Made by a program: the position numbers and the translations under genes | Part shown: positions 23,335-35,400 of the stretch, in pieces | Numbering within the stretch: the first letter of the stretch is position 1 | Layout of the letters: each line of letters begins with the position of its first letter | Assembly: GCA_963691655.1 (NCBI GenBank) | Contig: OY829326.1 | Location: 15,798,878 to 15,862,877 of the forward strand | DNA from: Toxonevra muliebris | Lineage: Eukaryota > Arthropoda > Insecta > Diptera > Pallopteridae | Direction of reading: 5' to 3' | DNA: 64,000 nucleotides | The notes under the pieces: generated by a model | What the model was told of the DNA's origin: nothing | Seen by the model: only the letters and a program-made list of their open reading frames with translations | Databases searched by the model: none

Positions 23335-24711
23335 TGTATGAATGCTTAAAATAGGGTTACTTAAAACTTGTTAAAATGTTTTTATGAAGTACATAGATAA
23401 CATTTTGAGTTCACACTCCAAATAAACATTTATAAGTGAGTGCAATAAATTGAAAGTTAAGTGTTTTTTTTTTCTTGGATTAAGATTTTTGAGATAAAAA
23501 TATAATAAAATTTGTATTAAATGCGCGTTTTTACGAGTTTTGAAGAACAAATTATATCTATTAGAATCATTAGCAAAACTGAGAAACTACAAATCGTGGT
23601 AAATAAAATCTTTTAGTGAAGCAGAATTTCAAAAGGATATGATAAAAATAATAATAAGAATAAAACTTGAATTCAATTATGAGAATCACAGAAAATAAAT
23701 TTTGCTTCAAAGTGTTATTTAAAACAGATTAACTAATAATATTTGAATAATTCCATAATTTAAATATAAACTGTAAACAATTCTTTTTAATAAAAATTGT
23801 TATATATATTTTTCAATGCAAGCTTATCACATTGTTTTTTATTATTTATTGTTGTTGCTGTTATTAATATTAATAAACAATGATGCAATAAACGTAATTG
23901 TAGAATAAATATACCCGTGTTTTAGAAACAAATAGGTAATAGGTTGTTGTCAATTTACAGTGAAAAAAATTATAAGCGTATGGCAATTACAAAAAAGCAA
24001 AAAAAAAAATAAAAATAAACGATACTTTTCGGGATTTAGTTTTGTGAATATCTTATTTTTTGTTTTTTGTTTTATCTTCTGTGGTTTATAATTAAAAAAA
24101 ATTATGCACAATCAAAGCACGTGACTCGATTCGATGTTGAATAAATATCGAAAAAAAAGTAAATAAATAAAACACAAAAAATGAAAAGAAAATAAAAAAC
24201 AAAATTTACCGGTAAAAAATTTACATTTTAACATATACGTAGGTACATATGTATGTACCATATTTATGTCTGTATCTCTCAGTTGTTGGCTTTATGCCGA
24301 ACGTCGAGCAAGCAACCACAAAAATTGCTAAAATAAATAATATTTTTATTTAATCACATGAGCACAAGACGCGGCACAGTGGCCGTGAATGGGATTAAAT
24401 TGCGATACTGTGAGTGGAGACAAAGTTAAAATTTTTTACATGTGTTTAGGCAGGTAAATGGTTCAAACTGATTGTAACCAGATAACGATGGAAATGAACT
24501 GAAGCTGGCGGACGGACTATTTATACGCTGACTTTTTACTGACGCTGACAACTGTTATCATTTTTATTTATTGAAAAAAGGCATTAAACTCAGAATTTTT
24601 ATATCTCTGGCGCATGCCATTGTTTTTTAACAAACGTATATAGGGTTTTATTTTAGTATTTTGCATATTTAATTTGCACTAGCCATACTAGATAGCGTCT
24701 AGTATATATTG
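23335..24711. other. AT-rich non-coding DNA
   Basis: No gene recognised. A less AT-rich patch at about 24360-24560 contains a GTGAGT and a TTTATA, but no exon could be supported. Confidence 0.45.
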
Positions 24712-26782
24712 ATTAGACTGCTTCGAATTTTTCGTGTAGTGCGATTTTTTCGCGGCTTTTGTTTCAGCTTATTTTATAAAAAGAAACGACGCGAAGTAAG
24801 GGGTTTAAGAAGCAATATTTAGAGGTCGCGTATCACGCGAGGTCTACGTAATAATACGTAGATTTTGTTCAATAAAAGTATAATTTTCTCTACCTAAATA
24901 ACTCGTGAGTTCCATATTTTTCCCCTCCTTATGAAGAGTTTTTTTTTCATGACAATTGTTTAGTTATGTACATTGCGACTAGTTAAGGATTTATAACTAA
25001 CGAGTAATTTGATTCTAATATTTAAATGTGCGACTACATTTTAATGAAACAAAATGTAAATTTTAAGTTTAACGCATCATAATCTGCGTGTTGCTCCAGC
25101 ATAATTAAGAAGTGATGATGCTTCTTCATTAACGTGCGCTCTTAGTCGGTTTTCGTGTGAGATTGCGAATTTGGATAGATTTGATCTAACTGAATCTATA
25201 CCCAAGTCCCGATGAATGTCATTATTTCTGACATACTATGGTGCGTTGACTATATTACTGATTATTTTGTTTTGGAACCTTTGAATTATGTCGATTGTTG
25301 TTGATTTTGTACAGCCCCAAATTTGGATTCCATACGTCCAAATGGGTTTTAAAACTTGTTTGTACCGAATCAATTTGTTATGGAGGGATAATGCTGATTT
25401 CCTACCTAATATCCAATGCATCTGGCGGTATTTTATGTTTAATTCTTCTTTTTTCTTCTTAACATGCTCTTTCCAGCGTACCTTTGCATCTATTGTCATC
25501 CCCAAGTATTTGGAAAATCGTCACTGCATTGTACTTAATTTTTTTATATGTGAAATCAACGTGAACAGATTTAGTGTCATTAAGTTTTATTTTCCATTTT
25601 TTAGTCCAATCGGCTATTTTGTTAAATGCAGACTGTAGTTTTTCAAACTGATTTTTCACCAGTTGATTCTACAGATAACACGGCAGTATCATCTGCAAAG
25701 GTGGCAATGGTGCAGTTTAGAGGAATTGGTAAGTCGTAAGTATACAGTATATACAGAGTCGGTCCAAGGACACTCCCTTGTGGCACTCCAGCAGTGATTT
25801 GTTTTAGTTCGGAGTACGCTTCATTGCATCGAACTAGGAAATAGCGGTCACATAGATATGACTGAAGAATTTGGCAGTATTGATTTGGAAGAAGAGTTTG
25901 GAGTTTGTATAATAGACCTTTATGCCAGAATTTATCAAAAGCCTGGGAAACGTCAAGAAATATAGCCGAGCAGACTTGTTTGTTCTCTAGCGCTTCTTCT
26001 ACTACGTTAGTTGTCCGGTGGATTTGGTCAATCGTAGAGTGCGTATTTCGAAATCCAAATTGGTGATTTGGTATTATTTTATAGTCGTCGAGGATTATCT
26101 GTAGCCTTTTTAACAAGAGACGCTCAAATGGCTTGGACAATTGAGATAAGGGCGAGATTGGTCTATAAGAACTTACATCATCTTTATGAAGAGTAGTGAT
26201 AAAATTAAATCTACAATATTTTTATTTACATTACCGAAAGGTAATGAGATTTATTGAGGCATGAAATATGTAAGTGAAAACCAAACGCAATAAAAACAAT
26301 ATTTATATGATATGACATATTTAGGAAAGAATTTTCATTACAGATTATCGAGGATCATCGAAAACGAATCCCAAATGCTCATAAAAAGACTATTTGGCTC
26401 AGTATTCAGAGGCAAAGAAGTGAATTTCATCACTACTGCTATCTTTATTACAGTTTCTTGTTATTCAAGACTCAATAAATCTCATTACCGAAAGAAAAAA
26501 AAAGCATAAAAATATTGTAAATTTAATTTAAACATTACTCTCCATAAGGAAGGAAAAAATATGGAATTCACGAGATATTTAGGTAAATAAAAAAACTTAT
26601 ACATTTATTGAACAAAATCTGCGTGTTATTTATATGGAAAACATAAAAATCCGATGCGCTACCTCTAAATATTGTTTCTCAAACCCCTTACTTCGCGTCG
26701 TTTCTTTTTATAAGATAAGTTGATGTTCCACACAAAAGCCACGAAAAAATCGCGCTATTCGAAAAATGCGAAGCAGTCTAAT
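24712..26782. mobile_element. fold-back element with long inverted arms, split by a LINE
   Basis: The left end begins ATTAGACTGCTTCG and the right end is its inverse. The arms continue as inverted copies through CGACGCGAAGTAAGGGGTTT and CTCGTGARTTCCATATTTTT to GGTAATGAGATTTATTGAG near the centre (26240-26262 left, 26472-26492 right). Discounting the inserted LINE (24940-26183 plus one 11-bp duplication), the element is about 820 bp, with arms of about 300 bp each and a loop of about 200 bp. No transposase is visible. The outer target duplication could not be resolved. Confidence 0.75.
24940..26183 (-). mobile_element. jockey-clade LINE fragment, 5'-truncated, dead
   Basis: Inserted in reverse in the left arm of the fold-back element. 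The 11-bp target duplication is TTATGAAGAGT (24929-24939 and 26184-26194). The 3' poly(A) appears as a T run at 24940-24947. Minus-strand RT domain: VSSYRPISPLSQLSKPFE at the 5' edge, HQFGFRNTHSTIDQIHR, AIFLDVSQAFDKFWH, TAGVPQGSVLGPTLY, and the catalytic FADD box (TIATFADDTAVLS) at about 25690. Downstream the frame breaks near 25650 and again near 25500, continuing as KYRQMHWILGRKSALSL and KPIWTYGIQIWG. These are the standard jockey RT blocks. The copy is frameshifted and cannot be active. Confidence 0.85.
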
Positions 26783-27327
26783 ATTTATATTATATTTTTT
26801 ACTTTAACCCTTAATCTTTTCTATGAAAATGATAACTTTTTAGTCTGTGTAAAAATCATGAACATCTGTGAAAATAATCAACCTCATAGATATTCAACAA
26901 ACGACGGTACTGGTATCAGCATTTAACATTTTATAAAGCCTTATTAAGCTACGCAAATAAAAGTATTTAAACTTACTTAATTTTTGAACCATATTGTTTG
27001 TTAAATTTTACCTGTACTAATTAGTTAAAGCGACAATAACGCAATCTGTTATCTCATATCACTATATCAGCACACTTTCTGGTGTATGCACTATTTTTAG
27101 TTTGTATGTTAAATTTAACTGATCTCCTCTTGGTGTAGAAAAAGTAGTTAGCATAGGAAAGAAATTCGAGTTGGATAATTTTGCAATCTGTGTTCCACTA
27201 TAACATAAGTTTTTATTACTGCTACTTCGATTAAGCTCTACTCTTATTTAAACAGTCAAATTCTCTTTAACCTCGAGGAGAATAGAGAAGGCATTTTCAT
27301 TTCTCAATTTGTTAAACATATATAATA
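26783..27327. other. non-coding DNA
   Basis: AT-rich sequence between the fold-back element and the second SINE. Nothing recognised. Confidence 0.45.
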
Positions 27328-27560
27328 ACGACCTCGATTATCTAGACTTTCACCCGGAAGGTTGCGGGCTCGATTCCCGTCTTTGTCTGGTGGTTAATTC
27401 TTATAACCTTCTTATGTTCTTATTTATATGAAGTAATGAGAATTATAAGAAAATACCATTGATTGGCAATGGCAAAACAACCAAATAATAATAAATTGCG
27501 ACACAGCAGCTCGGAACCAGGATTAAACTGTAGGTCCAAACATGTAGTATCTCTGGACAG
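27328..27560 (+). repeat. tRNA-derived SINE (family 2), degraded copy
   Basis: Begins ACGACCTCGATTATCTAGAC; the B box GGGCTCGATTCCCGTC lies at about 27366-27381. The body contains TTGGCAATGGCAAAACAACC and TTAAACTGTAGGTCCAAAC. It matches the copy at 50518-50775 along most of its length. The tRNA head resembles tRNA-Asp/Glu-type sequence. Part of the D-arm region is missing, so this copy is older or damaged. Confidence 0.7.
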
Positions 27561-28391
27561 CCATTTAATCTTACCTAACCTATATAAATCCAAAAAAAAC
27601 TTTTGAAAAATATCAGATTTTGGGACGAAATATACAAAAATTTTAAACTCAATATTTAAGATTAAGCTCAATCGCAGCTCAAAAAAAAAAGATTACTCGT
27701 TCCACGGAACTTTTAAAGTGTACATCTCATATGTATTTTATGAGGATTTAAAGTTTTCCCATTTTTGGAGGTTTTGAAATAATAAAACCAAAGATATCTT
27801 GATTAGTTTTGCATCTATGGCATCTTGAGTGTTCAGCGACATTTAGTAAAATTTTCTGCAACATATTTTTATGGGATATATTTATCCTTATCTCCCTAAC
27901 TTAAGTCCTTTTTTTACTTTTTCGCAAGAATATGTGTTTTAAATTATTAACCTTTAACTGTGGAGGTTGTGGTAAATTTTACACCACCTTGTGAAATAAA
28001 GAGCTAGTTTTGATGAACTTAAAAAAAAAGTTTTCAAATTTTAGAATTATTTTATAAAAAATATTATTAGCTTGTTTTCAAAGAACAAATAACACAGTGC
28101 AACACATATTTTCGGGGCAAAACCAAACCAATCGCAAACGATAGTATTTGACTTCAGTAACAAAAGCCCTAATCCCTTTTTGCTCCACAACGTCACAATT
28201 TTTTTTTTACAGTGGTTTAAAATTTTGATTTTTTGGTCAAAAATTTAATTAAATAATGAGAAAAATTATGTGTGAAATTTTATTTAAGATGGTTCTTGTC
28301 TTCGGTGACCTATATTAAAAATTTCCGAGAAATATTTCCTTAGAACATTTTAACCCTCTAACTCCCACCAGTATATTACATATATTACATT
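27561..28391. other. non-coding DNA with piggyBac-like end motifs
   Basis: TTAACCTTTAACTGTGGAGG with the palindrome GTGGTAAATTTTACACCAC begins at about 27950, and TTAACCCTCTAACTCCCACC at about 28350. Both look like left ends of TTAA-type elements with subterminal palindromes, but no inverted partner was found. No gene seen. Confidence 0.3.
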
Positions 28392-29107
28392 CCATTCCAG
28401 ATTAAACGTAACAAGCGATCGACCTCATCCTTTCAGATTTGCTTTAAACTTTGTCCATGGTTTTATTTTAGGCCAAACCCAACAAAAATGGATACAAAAA
28501 AAATCCGGTGCAGTTTTCACCGGAGTTGCCAGAGCGAGCCAAATCTTCAAAATCGACAATATCGTTTTACAGAATCGTCCATAACTCAGTCATTATACTA
28601 CCGATATGCAAGTGTGGGGTGCCACTGGAAAGGTAATAAAACGGACTACAAACTTATTTGGAAAAATAATTAATTTTAAAAATTAACTTGCAAAATCCGT
28701 TCCATAGTCCCGAAATTTAAAATGTAAAATTATGTGTTGCGTTAAGAAGACTAAATTACCTTTCCATTGGATTTTTATTCGACTCAAATAGTTAAGGACA
28801 TATGAATATTTCAAAATTTCGTCAAAGCATAAAATTAAAAATTAATATCTTTTTTGTTTTTCAAACCAAATCTCTTCTTTTTTTTGGCTTTTTTTAGTAC
28901 TAATAAGAAGAACTGACGAGTAAAACGATATTGTCGATTTTGGAGATTTGGCTCGCTCTGGCAACTCCGGTGAAAACTGCACCGGATTTTTTTTGTATGC
29001 ATTTTTGTTGGGTTTGGCCTAAAATAAAATCATGGACAAAGCTTGAAGCAAATCTAAGATGATTAGGCCAGAATTTTAAATTTTTTGTTACGTTTAATCT
29101 GGAATGG
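28392..29107. repeat. long inverted repeat (hairpin), core nearly perfect
   Basis: The left arm (28392-28570) and right arm (28921-29107) are inverted copies. In the inner 108 bp or so (28462-28570 against 28921-29029) only about two differences were found by eye, including an exact CCGGTGCAGTTTTCACCGGA. A second short stem, CTGGAAAGGTAAT-type, lies inside (28622-28637 against 28754-28769). A transcript across it would fold into a long double-stranded stem. It is either a fold-back transposon or a hairpin-RNA type locus. No open frame of note. Confidence 0.75.
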
Positions 29108-30699
29108 CTGATACTAAAACTTAGTTTGTGATTTTCTAGTGTTCTATGGCTTATGGTAAAAACATACAAAATTTTCCTTTAATATATTAGTCCACTTTGA
29201 ACACTAGTAATCGGTTGATGAAATCGAAAAAGTGCATAATGAAGAAGAAGGAAGATAAGTCACTGAATACAAAAATTACTCCAGATAAAAATCTACCCGA
29301 GATATTCTAAGTTTTGTTTATCCAAAATTGGAAAAATGGGTGCACTTCAAATTTGACCCTTTAAACTTTGTCAATATACATCGGATGTAAACTTTAAAAA
29401 TGCTGAGACAAGTATAATTTAACTTCTGGGCTTTACCATTTTCAGAACCATTTAATTTTTGAAAAATTAATTATTGTCGAACAATAGTTAGGTATATTCT
29501 CTTGATACTAAAAAATGAATTTCTTTTTCTTTTAAGAGTAGATTATACAGTATTCAATAATAATTAAACCTAGTTAAACTTAAAACTTTAACCTTTTTTT
29601 TAATTTTTTTGTTTATCATTTATAAATCACGTATGCCAAGTAGTCAGAATAAGTAGCAAACACAGACACAAATACTAAAGTATACGATTGATTGATTGAC
29701 TCATAAAATTGTATTATTTACCCCACTATGAATATGATCACACTCGTTTTATGTATGTACTTAGATTTGTTTCAATGTATATATGTTTGAATGCATGCCA
29801 GTGTGAGTGTAAATAAGTTTTATGATAATGATTTCAATATGATGTGATTACTCTGATTATTTAATAATCAATTGGTGGTAATTACACTATGAATTAGATA
29901 AGAAATTTATTGTTGTGAAAATACTAGTGCGCATTTATGAGATAGAGATAAATAGCTGCATATATACCTATATGCTACCAAGATTGTTTATATCTTTTTT
30001 TATTGCTCCAAATATAATTTTCTACATTGTATATTCACCAGCAATCTTGATGCAAAGTAATTTATTTCAATGTGAATATTCATTATATACTTTTGATTGA
30101 TACACCTACAAGCAACATTTCTAAATGATAGACATTGAAATTTTTTTTTTATTATTTGTTGCTTTTTTGTTACTCTTCATTAAGAACATTTTAATTGCCT
30201 TCTTATTAAAAATAATAATAATAAAAAAAATAAAAAGTATGCGTAATACAAGCGCCGACAATCATTTCATTGTCATTAAATGTGTTTCGTCTTGAGGTCA
30301 AAGGTCGTACATTCTATACACTTTTGTTGATTATAATGCTTTTGTTGCTCTGCTATCTTACTTGAATGTTATAATGTCGCGAAATTGCAAACTGAAAGAA
30401 ATGAGAATGAAATGAGTGGATTCTTCAAAGTCGAATTCATATTTTATTTGTGTGTATAATAAAAGAAAAATATAATATTCGTAATTTAATAATTTTGATT
30501 ATTTTTGATAAAAGTAGTATTATGCTAAGAAAACCTGTGATGTTGTTTTTAGAAAACAAAAAAATTATATTTCTGAGAAATGGAACATTTTTTACGAGTA
30601 AATTCCACTTATAAAATTAATTCTATTAATTTAACTCGTTCATATGTACATAGATACATACACCCGAAATTGTGCACTCATTCAAGCACATTATTCACA
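29108..30699. other. AT-rich non-coding DNA
   Basis: No gene or element recognised. Open frames are short and of low complexity. Confidence 0.45.
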
Positions 30700-31080
30700 G
30701 AATTGTTCCAGGCTTTAAATACGCTAAAGCCTTACCCACAGCCGGTCCACCTCTTTTGACAAAGCTAATCCTAAACTACAAATGGGATGTCTATCTAAAA
30801 ACTATGCAATATTATCTAAATAGGCTAAGTGTGTCTGATGAGACAGAATAGTATCTAACGAGGTGGCAACTGATTATCCAGTCCTGGCTCGGCTCAAAAG
30901 AGTATTATTGAATAAGATGTGCTTATCTACTGATGTATTCAGATCCTCTTTTAAATTTCTATCTTATATTAAAATAGCAGAGTCTATTTTATCGTAGTTA
31001 GGGTTCGGTATGAAAGATATTTCAGGTCGCAATGCTTGACTATTAGACTACTAAATCTTGCCATTATGAAATAATAATAG
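30700..31080 (+). pseudogene. 3' end of an RNase H LINE, decayed
   Basis: Forward translation in broken frames gives KWDVYLKTMQYYLNRLSVSDETE followed by YPVLARLKR, matching the C-terminal block of the LINE at 7718-9463 (LRYHLSKIGLSNETE...CPALARLR). The 3' UTR also matches (TTTCAGGTCGCAATGC against TTTTAGGTCGCAGTGC), and the copy ends in AATAATAAT at about 31070. It is a second, older copy of the same or a sister LINE family, with several stops. Confidence 0.65.
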
Positions 31081-31424
31081 ATATGGCGAGAGTTTTTCTT
31101 TAAAAAACCCTCAATACCACTAAATAACACAACTTTTTGTGAGAAGATAAATGGAGGATGACCCTACCTCTTTTTGGAGGTTTTTGATACGTCTCCAAAG
31201 TGGAACAGTTAGTTGGGTCAGGGTGTTATTTTTATGTTCCTATTGTATAAGGAACATTTTTGTTGAAGAAAGCTTGTAATTATTCTAAGCCATTTACCCT
31301 TAATAAACAATTAAATAATGATTTCCCAGAACGAGTAACTTTGACCAATAGGACAAATCATATACTTACTCAACGATTTCTATTCACTTCCCACCGTGAC
31401 ACTGAAAAGTTACGACGTAGCAGC

Positions 31425-31856
31425 TTTGATCAAAAAGTTCCGGAATTTATTCAGAAAATTTAAAATACAAGTTTATTCATCTAAATCTATATTGTCCCCT
31501 TCAAAGTAATCCCCATCGACTGCAACACACTTATGCCAGCGCTTGATCCAATCCTCGAAACATTTTTTATATTCGGTTTTCGGTATGTCCATCAGGGCTT
31601 CCTGCGATTTTTCCATTACTTCCTCTCAGCTGCTGAAACATTCGACGTGGTTTTTTTAGTCTCGGCTCATTTGGTGAACGCCATTCAGTTGTCTGATGTA
31701 TGGATTGCGTGTTGTACTCATAAACCCACGTCTCGTCTCCAGTAATGATCCTTTTGATTAATGTGGGATCGGATTCAGCCTCGCAAATCATGTCTTTTTT
31801 TTGATCAAGGTGGTATGTATGTTGAAAGCAATTAAACAATTTTAATAATTTCAAAT
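31425..31856 (-). pseudogene. mariner transposon fragment with internal deletion
   Basis: Minus-strand translation first gives IKRIITGDETWVYEYNTQS and WRSPNEPRLKKPRR, the first-Asp block of mariner transposases. It then jumps to KKCFEDWIKRWHKCV and DGDYFEGDNIDLDE with a stop near 31473, the extreme C-terminus. The second Asp and last acidic block are missing, so an internal deletion of several hundred bases joined the two parts. A terminal-repeat-like CCGGAACTTTTTGATCA (reverse) lies near 31430. Inactive. Confidence 0.75.
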
Positions 31857-32285
31857 GCTAAGCTCATGGGAAAAATATCTGAAACCTCAACAAAAATCCT
31901 ACCGGAATATCTTGTATGTATTTCAGAAAATGGTTCTATACTTAGTAAACAAAAATGAGGACCGATACTCTTGGTATATCAGTCTATTGACAGTTAGATG
32001 TAGTTATTTATAAACCGTTCTCCATTACACGATTTTCAAGATCACCTTCTGGAATAAAAGACTATAATTACTGAGATTCAAATCGTTAGTTTCTACCTGG
32101 CCATTGTCAGTGGAATATCTCCAAGTTTTTTTCAAATTGTTTTCATTCAAGCTTACATCACCTATGTACCATACATATGGAAATTTTCTGATATAAAAAT
32201 TAAATATTTTTGTCTATTTATCTATTTTCTAAACAATTTATTCAACACTTTGATATCTACAAATATGTACATATGTTATGTACTA
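31857..32285. other. non-coding DNA
   Basis: AT-rich, nothing recognised. Confidence 0.45.
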
Positions 32286-32287
32286 CA

Positions 32288-32426
32288 CTAGCGGATCCTA
32301 GAGGGAGTGGAGAATTTTAAGAATGAAATAACCCTTAACGATGAATGTCTCATACATTTTTATCGTTGATCATGAACTAAAAAAAATAAAGTGCCCCTCT
32401 TTCGGAAATTTCTGAATCCGCTAGCG
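32288..32426. mobile_element. short hAT-like MITE, decayed
   Basis: The left end reads CACTAGCGGATCCTAGAGGG and the right end in reverse CGCTAGCGGATTCAGAAATT, giving an inverted CTAGCGGATYC terminus. About 140 bp with no coding capacity. No target duplication resolved. Confidence 0.45.
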
Positions 32427-35400
32427 TTCTTATTTATATAAAAGTGAACATACAACACAATAAAAGAGTAAAAAATACAAAATAAATTTATTTAAGCTTT
32501 TTGTGACAATTTACATATCCATACAATATGCAAAACTTAGCAATAATAAAAACAACTTTGTCTCTTTTTTTCATTTTTCGTAAAAATATTTTATTTATTT
32601 ATATTTAAGTAAACATTTGTGGGTGTAATTTTCCAATTTGCGCCTATTATGACAAATATATGCACGAGTTCTAGGTATGTAGCAGTGACCCAAGTCCAGA
32701 CTACTTAAAGCTAATACAAACAATTTACTTCTAAACTGAGCACATAACATCACAAACACACGCACCCAGCCAGTCATGAGCACATACACACATAAACATT
32801 TACAAAGTTATAGCATTAGTATTAGTGTGTACTAAGCACGAAAGCAACAGTTTTACTACTCGAATATTTTACGATTTTATGTGACTGCCACGTTGAGCGC
32901 GGCTAATAGCGGTATTTTTACAATTTAGTCACTTTAGTCTAATGTCGGAGGTCAAACATTGCGGTAAATAGCGCGGGAATGTAAAAAATATGAAATATCA
33001 AGAGTCAAATGAATAAATATATACATATGTATATAAAGAAGGAAGACAAAATATGATTCATAAAGGATATTCGTAGAACATTGAATGTGTCACAAATGAT
33101 TAAATGTATGTAAATTTAATCAAAACAAAACAAAGAAGTATGCAACAAAAAAGTTGTAAATAATCAAATGATGTCATTGACACATACTCAAATAAGCAAG
33201 GATACGTGCTCATGTGTTTGTATTTATATGTTTGTATGAGCAAAAAAAAAAAAAGGTGCTAAAACGTGGCAAATCTTCAACATAATATGACCTACATTGC
33301 TCTTAACGATTAATATTAAATATTTTATCGCTTGTGTCGTTTTCAGTTTTCGTTCATGCTGATTTTTTCAACGTTTTATGATGTTTCGTTATTTCTTTTT
33401 TGTATTTTTTGTATTTACTTGTTCCTTTTGTAACGTGTGCGTACATATATAACGTTACGCTATTCGTTGATGCGCCCTCGGATTTTTTTTCGGTTAATCA
33501 AACTCGTAAGCAGTAACGTAAATGTTTTAACTTATTCTCTCTTAACAATTTGTTACTTATACATGAAGTGCCTCAGGATATGTGAAGGATATATATATGT
33601 GTATATAGTCCTATGGTTCAGTTTATGTATACGTGTGGTGTGTGTGTGGGTGTTTTGAAGAGACGTCGCGTCGTTCAACTCAAATATATTAACGTGGCGT
33701 TGTTCAATGTTCGTATAATGAAATGAATATGTGTATCCTTGAAATCATTGTAACGATATTCTACAGTCACGCAAATTAAAAGCTACGATTCTTGATATTT
33801 CCATGCATAAAAGTTTTATTTTTTGTTGTTTTTATGTTGAAAAAAAAAACATATAAGTATATCGAAACATAATCAATAATTACTTAGTACCCTTTTAACA
33901 AGGCAAAATGAAAGAAAATAAAGTTTTATTAGAAATGTAATCACAAGAAAATTAGCTTTAAATTTTTTGTACAAACTGGAAAATACCATATATGGAAAAT
34001 AAAAATATATTAAAAATTCAAAGAAGAAATAGTGAAATAATAAATAAATATATTTTCAAAAATAAAATAAATAAATAAAAATAATTCCTTATATACAAAA
34101 AAAAAACATTTGCAACAGATACAAGTGATTCCAAAAGCTTTTACAAGTAAATAAATAAATAATATTAAAAAGTCACTAAATTGCCGCCATAAATTTAAAG
34201 AAATAAATTAATTTAAATTAAATATGCTTGAAAATATTAAAATTTATAAGAAAAACTAAAAAATAATAAGCAAAATAAATTAAAAGTGTTACTCTGTGGC
34301 AAATTTTTTTTTTTTTTGCATGGATTCGAATTTTAAAAGAATCAATTTTACTGAGGAGTTTTGTAGTCAAAATTATCTAGGTCAGTACAGTTAAGGATTA
34401 TTTTTATTATTTTTTTTTTTTAAGTTCTCGCCTAAGAATTGAGTTTAAAAGTTAAAAAATTAATTAAAAATTGAAGACATATTTGAAAATTAATAAAATG
34501 CGAAATTTAATGTCATATTAATTTGAAATTTTCCACATCCAGAATTTAGGAATTGAGTAAAAAACGGATATAATGAGGAGGAAGGGATACGTGGTTTTCA
34601 TAAAAATAAAAAACAATTACATATCCATTTTTTCTTCTTATTTGAAATGGAAGACAATTCAAAAACTATTATGCTGTTTTTACTGAACTGCGGTTCATTT
34701 TAACTTTAAAAATTCCAAGGATAATCTTATTATGAGGAAATTTTTCAGCCTTACTGATAATATTATTCGAATATTTTTATAAAAATCTCCGGCATTATCC
34801 CGTTTTTTACTCTTATCTTAAATTTAACCGCAAATAAAATTTACAATATTTGTCGCTTAATATCCTTTCAAGTTCGTGAAATTCGTCAAAGTTTTCTATA
34901 TTTTATTATTTGTAAAAAACAAGCAAAATTTCATATAAAAAAAAAATCCCAACTTCATTAACATAGAAAAATTGTGAATTCAGGATTAATCATTAGTACT
35001 TCCTCTTTTACAATTCAATGTAAAATCAACCTTACCAAAAGCAAACAAAATGCATTAAAAAATCAACTTAAAGAAGAGTTAACTACTTAAAGAACAACAC
35101 ACTTATTTATGTGTTTCGTACCGAATGAATAAAACAGGATGAAACGAGTAAAACTGAAAAAACCTACATCAAATCTAACTAAAAACTTTTCTAAATAATT
35201 AGTTGAATAATGTGGTCGAGAAACAATATATATTACTAAAGAGCAAAATTTAATTAGTACAAAGAAAATGTGAAAAAAAAAACGAAAAATACTGGTTCAA
35301 TAAAAAATTAAATTAAAAAAATACAGTCATAATAAATATATCCAATTTCACTAGAAAAAAGTGAAATTCTAAAAAAAAAACTATAAGCAAACACAAAGCC

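Noticed and set aside
24360..24560. Possible non-coding first exon with GTGAGT and a TATA-like site
   Set aside because: No coherent initiator, acceptor or frame; not enough support.
27946..28375. Second piggyBac-like element
   Set aside because: Two left-type TTAACC ends in the same orientation but no inverted partner; kept only as a motif note.
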